This document shows positions 63,026 through 64,000 of a stretch of DNA of 64,000 nt, in pieces. The translations under genes were made by a program, and so were the position numbers. The stretch's first letter is position 1; each line of letters begins with the position of its first letter. The notes beneath the pieces are model-generated. The model saw only the letters and a list, made by a program, of their open reading frames with translations. It did no database searches and was not told where the DNA came from. Where the stretch lies: NCBI RefSeq assembly GCF_036365825.1, contig NZ_CP142674.1, positions 69,763 to 133,762 on the forward strand, written 5' to 3'. Source of the stretch: Qipengyuania sp. HL-TH1. GTDB lineage: Bacteria; Pseudomonadota; Alphaproteobacteria; Sphingomonadales; Sphingomonadaceae.

Positions 63026-63904
63026 ATGTCCCTCCTGCAGTTGCGCACCTTCGTCGAAGTCTACCGCCGTCGTTCACTGAGCGAGGCGGCCCGGGCAATC
63101 GGCATCACCCAACCGGCTGCGTCGCAGCACATCGCTTCGCTCGAGGCGCAACTGGGCCGTCCCTTGTTTGATCGCCATTCGCGGGGTGTTCGACCGACAG
63201 CGATTGCCGACGATCTCGCTGCTTCGATCGGAAGCAGCCTCGACACGGCGGAATCGGCACTGGCCAGCGCGCGGGCCCGATCGTCGCGCATCTCGGGCAC
63301 GGTCCACATCGCCGCGCCGTCGGACCTGCTGGGCGAAATGATCACGCCTCGACTGGCTCCGCTGCTGGAAGCAGGGCTGGACCTGCGCCTGCATATCGGC
63401 GGGCGCGCGGCGCTTTATGCCATGCTCCTCGAAGACAAGGTGCATCTGGCTGTCACCGCCTCGCAACCTGAAGATCCGCGGTTGGCCTTCCATGCGCTGG
63501 GCGAGGAACACCTGCGCGCCATAGCCTCGCCCGCCGTGGCGAGCCGGATTGCCGAATTGCCGCTTGCCGACGGGCTCGACCGGACGGCCCACCTCGCCTA
63601 CGACCTCGACCGGCCGCTGCTGCGAACCTGGCTCCATGCAAACCAGATCGAGCTGGCCCGCCAGCCCGCCTTGACCGCGCCCGATCTGAGGGTGTTGCGA
63701 TCCGGATTGTGCGCGGGCCTCGGCTGGACGGTACTGCCCGGCTATCTCACCCGCAGCGAACGCTCTGCCTGCACGCTGATCGAGATACCCGCGCCGATCA
63801 CGGTGCCGCTCAACGCATTCTACCTTGTGTGGGCACGCTCATCGCTGCGACACCCGCGCGTGGCCATGGCTCGGGACGCCCTGATTGCTGCACTCCGAAT
63901 GTAA
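63026..63904 (+). CDS. LysR-family transcriptional regulator
   Basis: A 292-residue regulator. The winged HTH is MSLLQLRTFVEVYRRRSLSEAARAIGITQPAASQHIASLEAQLGRPLF. The effector domain has ISGTVHIAAPSDLLGEMITPRLAPLLE and GLGWTVLPGYLTRSE. ATG 63026 puts the HTH at the normal N-terminus; the open frame starts at 62990. It is divergent from the DJ-1/VOC/OYE operon with about 100 bp between starts, so it most likely controls that operon. Confidence 0.92.
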   Translation: MSLLQLRTFVEVYRRRSLSEAARAIGITQPAASQHIASLEAQLGRPLFDRHSRGVRPTAIADDLAASIGSSLDTAESALASARARSSRISGTVHIAAPSDLLGEMITPRLAPLLEAGLDLRLHIGGRAALYAMLLEDKVHLAVTASQPEDPRLAFHALGEEHLRAIASPAVASRIAELPLADGLDRTAHLAYDLDRPLLRTWLHANQIELARQPALTAPDLRVLRSGLCAGLGWTVLPGYLTRSERSACTLIEIPAPITVPLNAFYLVWARSSLRHPRVAMARDALIAALRM

Positions 63905-64000
63905 TTGTGGCCACGTCTGCTGGGCCGTCAGCGCAATTTCGGGTCTGAACCAGTTGAGCGCTGGCGGAACTAATGGCGGCTTTCGGGATCGTCGGCGACA

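Overview
The window is GC-rich alphaproteobacterial DNA. Gene content and protein style (F-type tra set, CHASE2-EAL regulator, cytochrome b561, DUF3500 lipoprotein) fit a sphingomonad (Sphingomonadales). No rRNA, complete tRNA or CRISPR array is visible. The organism assignment is inferred from protein resemblance, not from a marker gene.

Layout. (1) 1-5 kb is a scrambled, decaying segment: the 3' end of a gluconolactonase/royal-jelly-like gene, an IS5-family element, a GAF-GGDEF-EAL pseudogene cut by that IS, an intact Zn-dependent formaldehyde-dehydrogenase-like gene with a strong terminator, then a UvrA remnant fused to a tyrosine-recombinase remnant. (2) 5-11.7 kb holds small proteins, a cytochrome b561 / EF-hand / DUF3500 cluster and a CHASE2-EAL c-di-GMP phosphodiesterase. 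(3) 11.7-19.7 kb is rich in nucleases: two small PD-(D/E)XK proteins, an SNase-like protein, a GIY-YIG protein and an MmeI-like restriction-modification enzyme, plus a membrane-protein gene with an in-frame stop. (4) 19.7-26.5 kb holds a frameshifted tyrosine recombinase, an IS110/IS1111-type element with a candidate bridge RNA, a three-gene exported-protein cluster, a GntR regulator and small unknowns. (5) 26.5-45.3 kb is a near-complete F-type conjugative secretion operon on the minus strand, traA-L-E-K-B-dsbC-V-C-trbI-traF(S26)-W-U-trbC-N-F-H-G. Small unknown membrane or soluble proteins are translationally coupled into it, and dsbC is frameshifted in a G-run. (6) 45.6-47.7 kb holds divergent regulator-like genes and a lytic transglycosylase. 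(7) 47,906-47,959 is a 3' fragment of tRNA-Lys(CUU), best read as the right attachment site of an integrative conjugative element lying to its left. (8) 48.5-63.9 kb is a carbonyl/electrophile-stress region: aldo-keto reductase, TetR and quinone-oxidoreductase-like gene, FrmR-FrmA formaldehyde module, UvrA paralog, DJ-1/PfpI protein, formaldehyde-dehydrogenase-like ADH, ABM monooxygenase, SDR, gluconolactonase-like lipoprotein, Old Yellow Enzyme, VOC protein, a second DJ-1 protein and a LysR regulator.

How it works together. The tra operon should build an F-like pilus and mating channel, but no relaxase or TraD coupling protein is in the window, so mobilisation functions lie outside it or are lost. 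The pilin mRNA has two notable RNA structures: a 12-bp hairpin that buries the traA ribosome-binding site, and a GC-rich hairpin between traA and traL. The right-hand region looks like a formaldehyde/methylglyoxal/quinone detoxification and repair set. Part of its content (gluconolactonase-like, formaldehyde-dehydrogenase-like, UvrA) recurs in decayed form at the far left.
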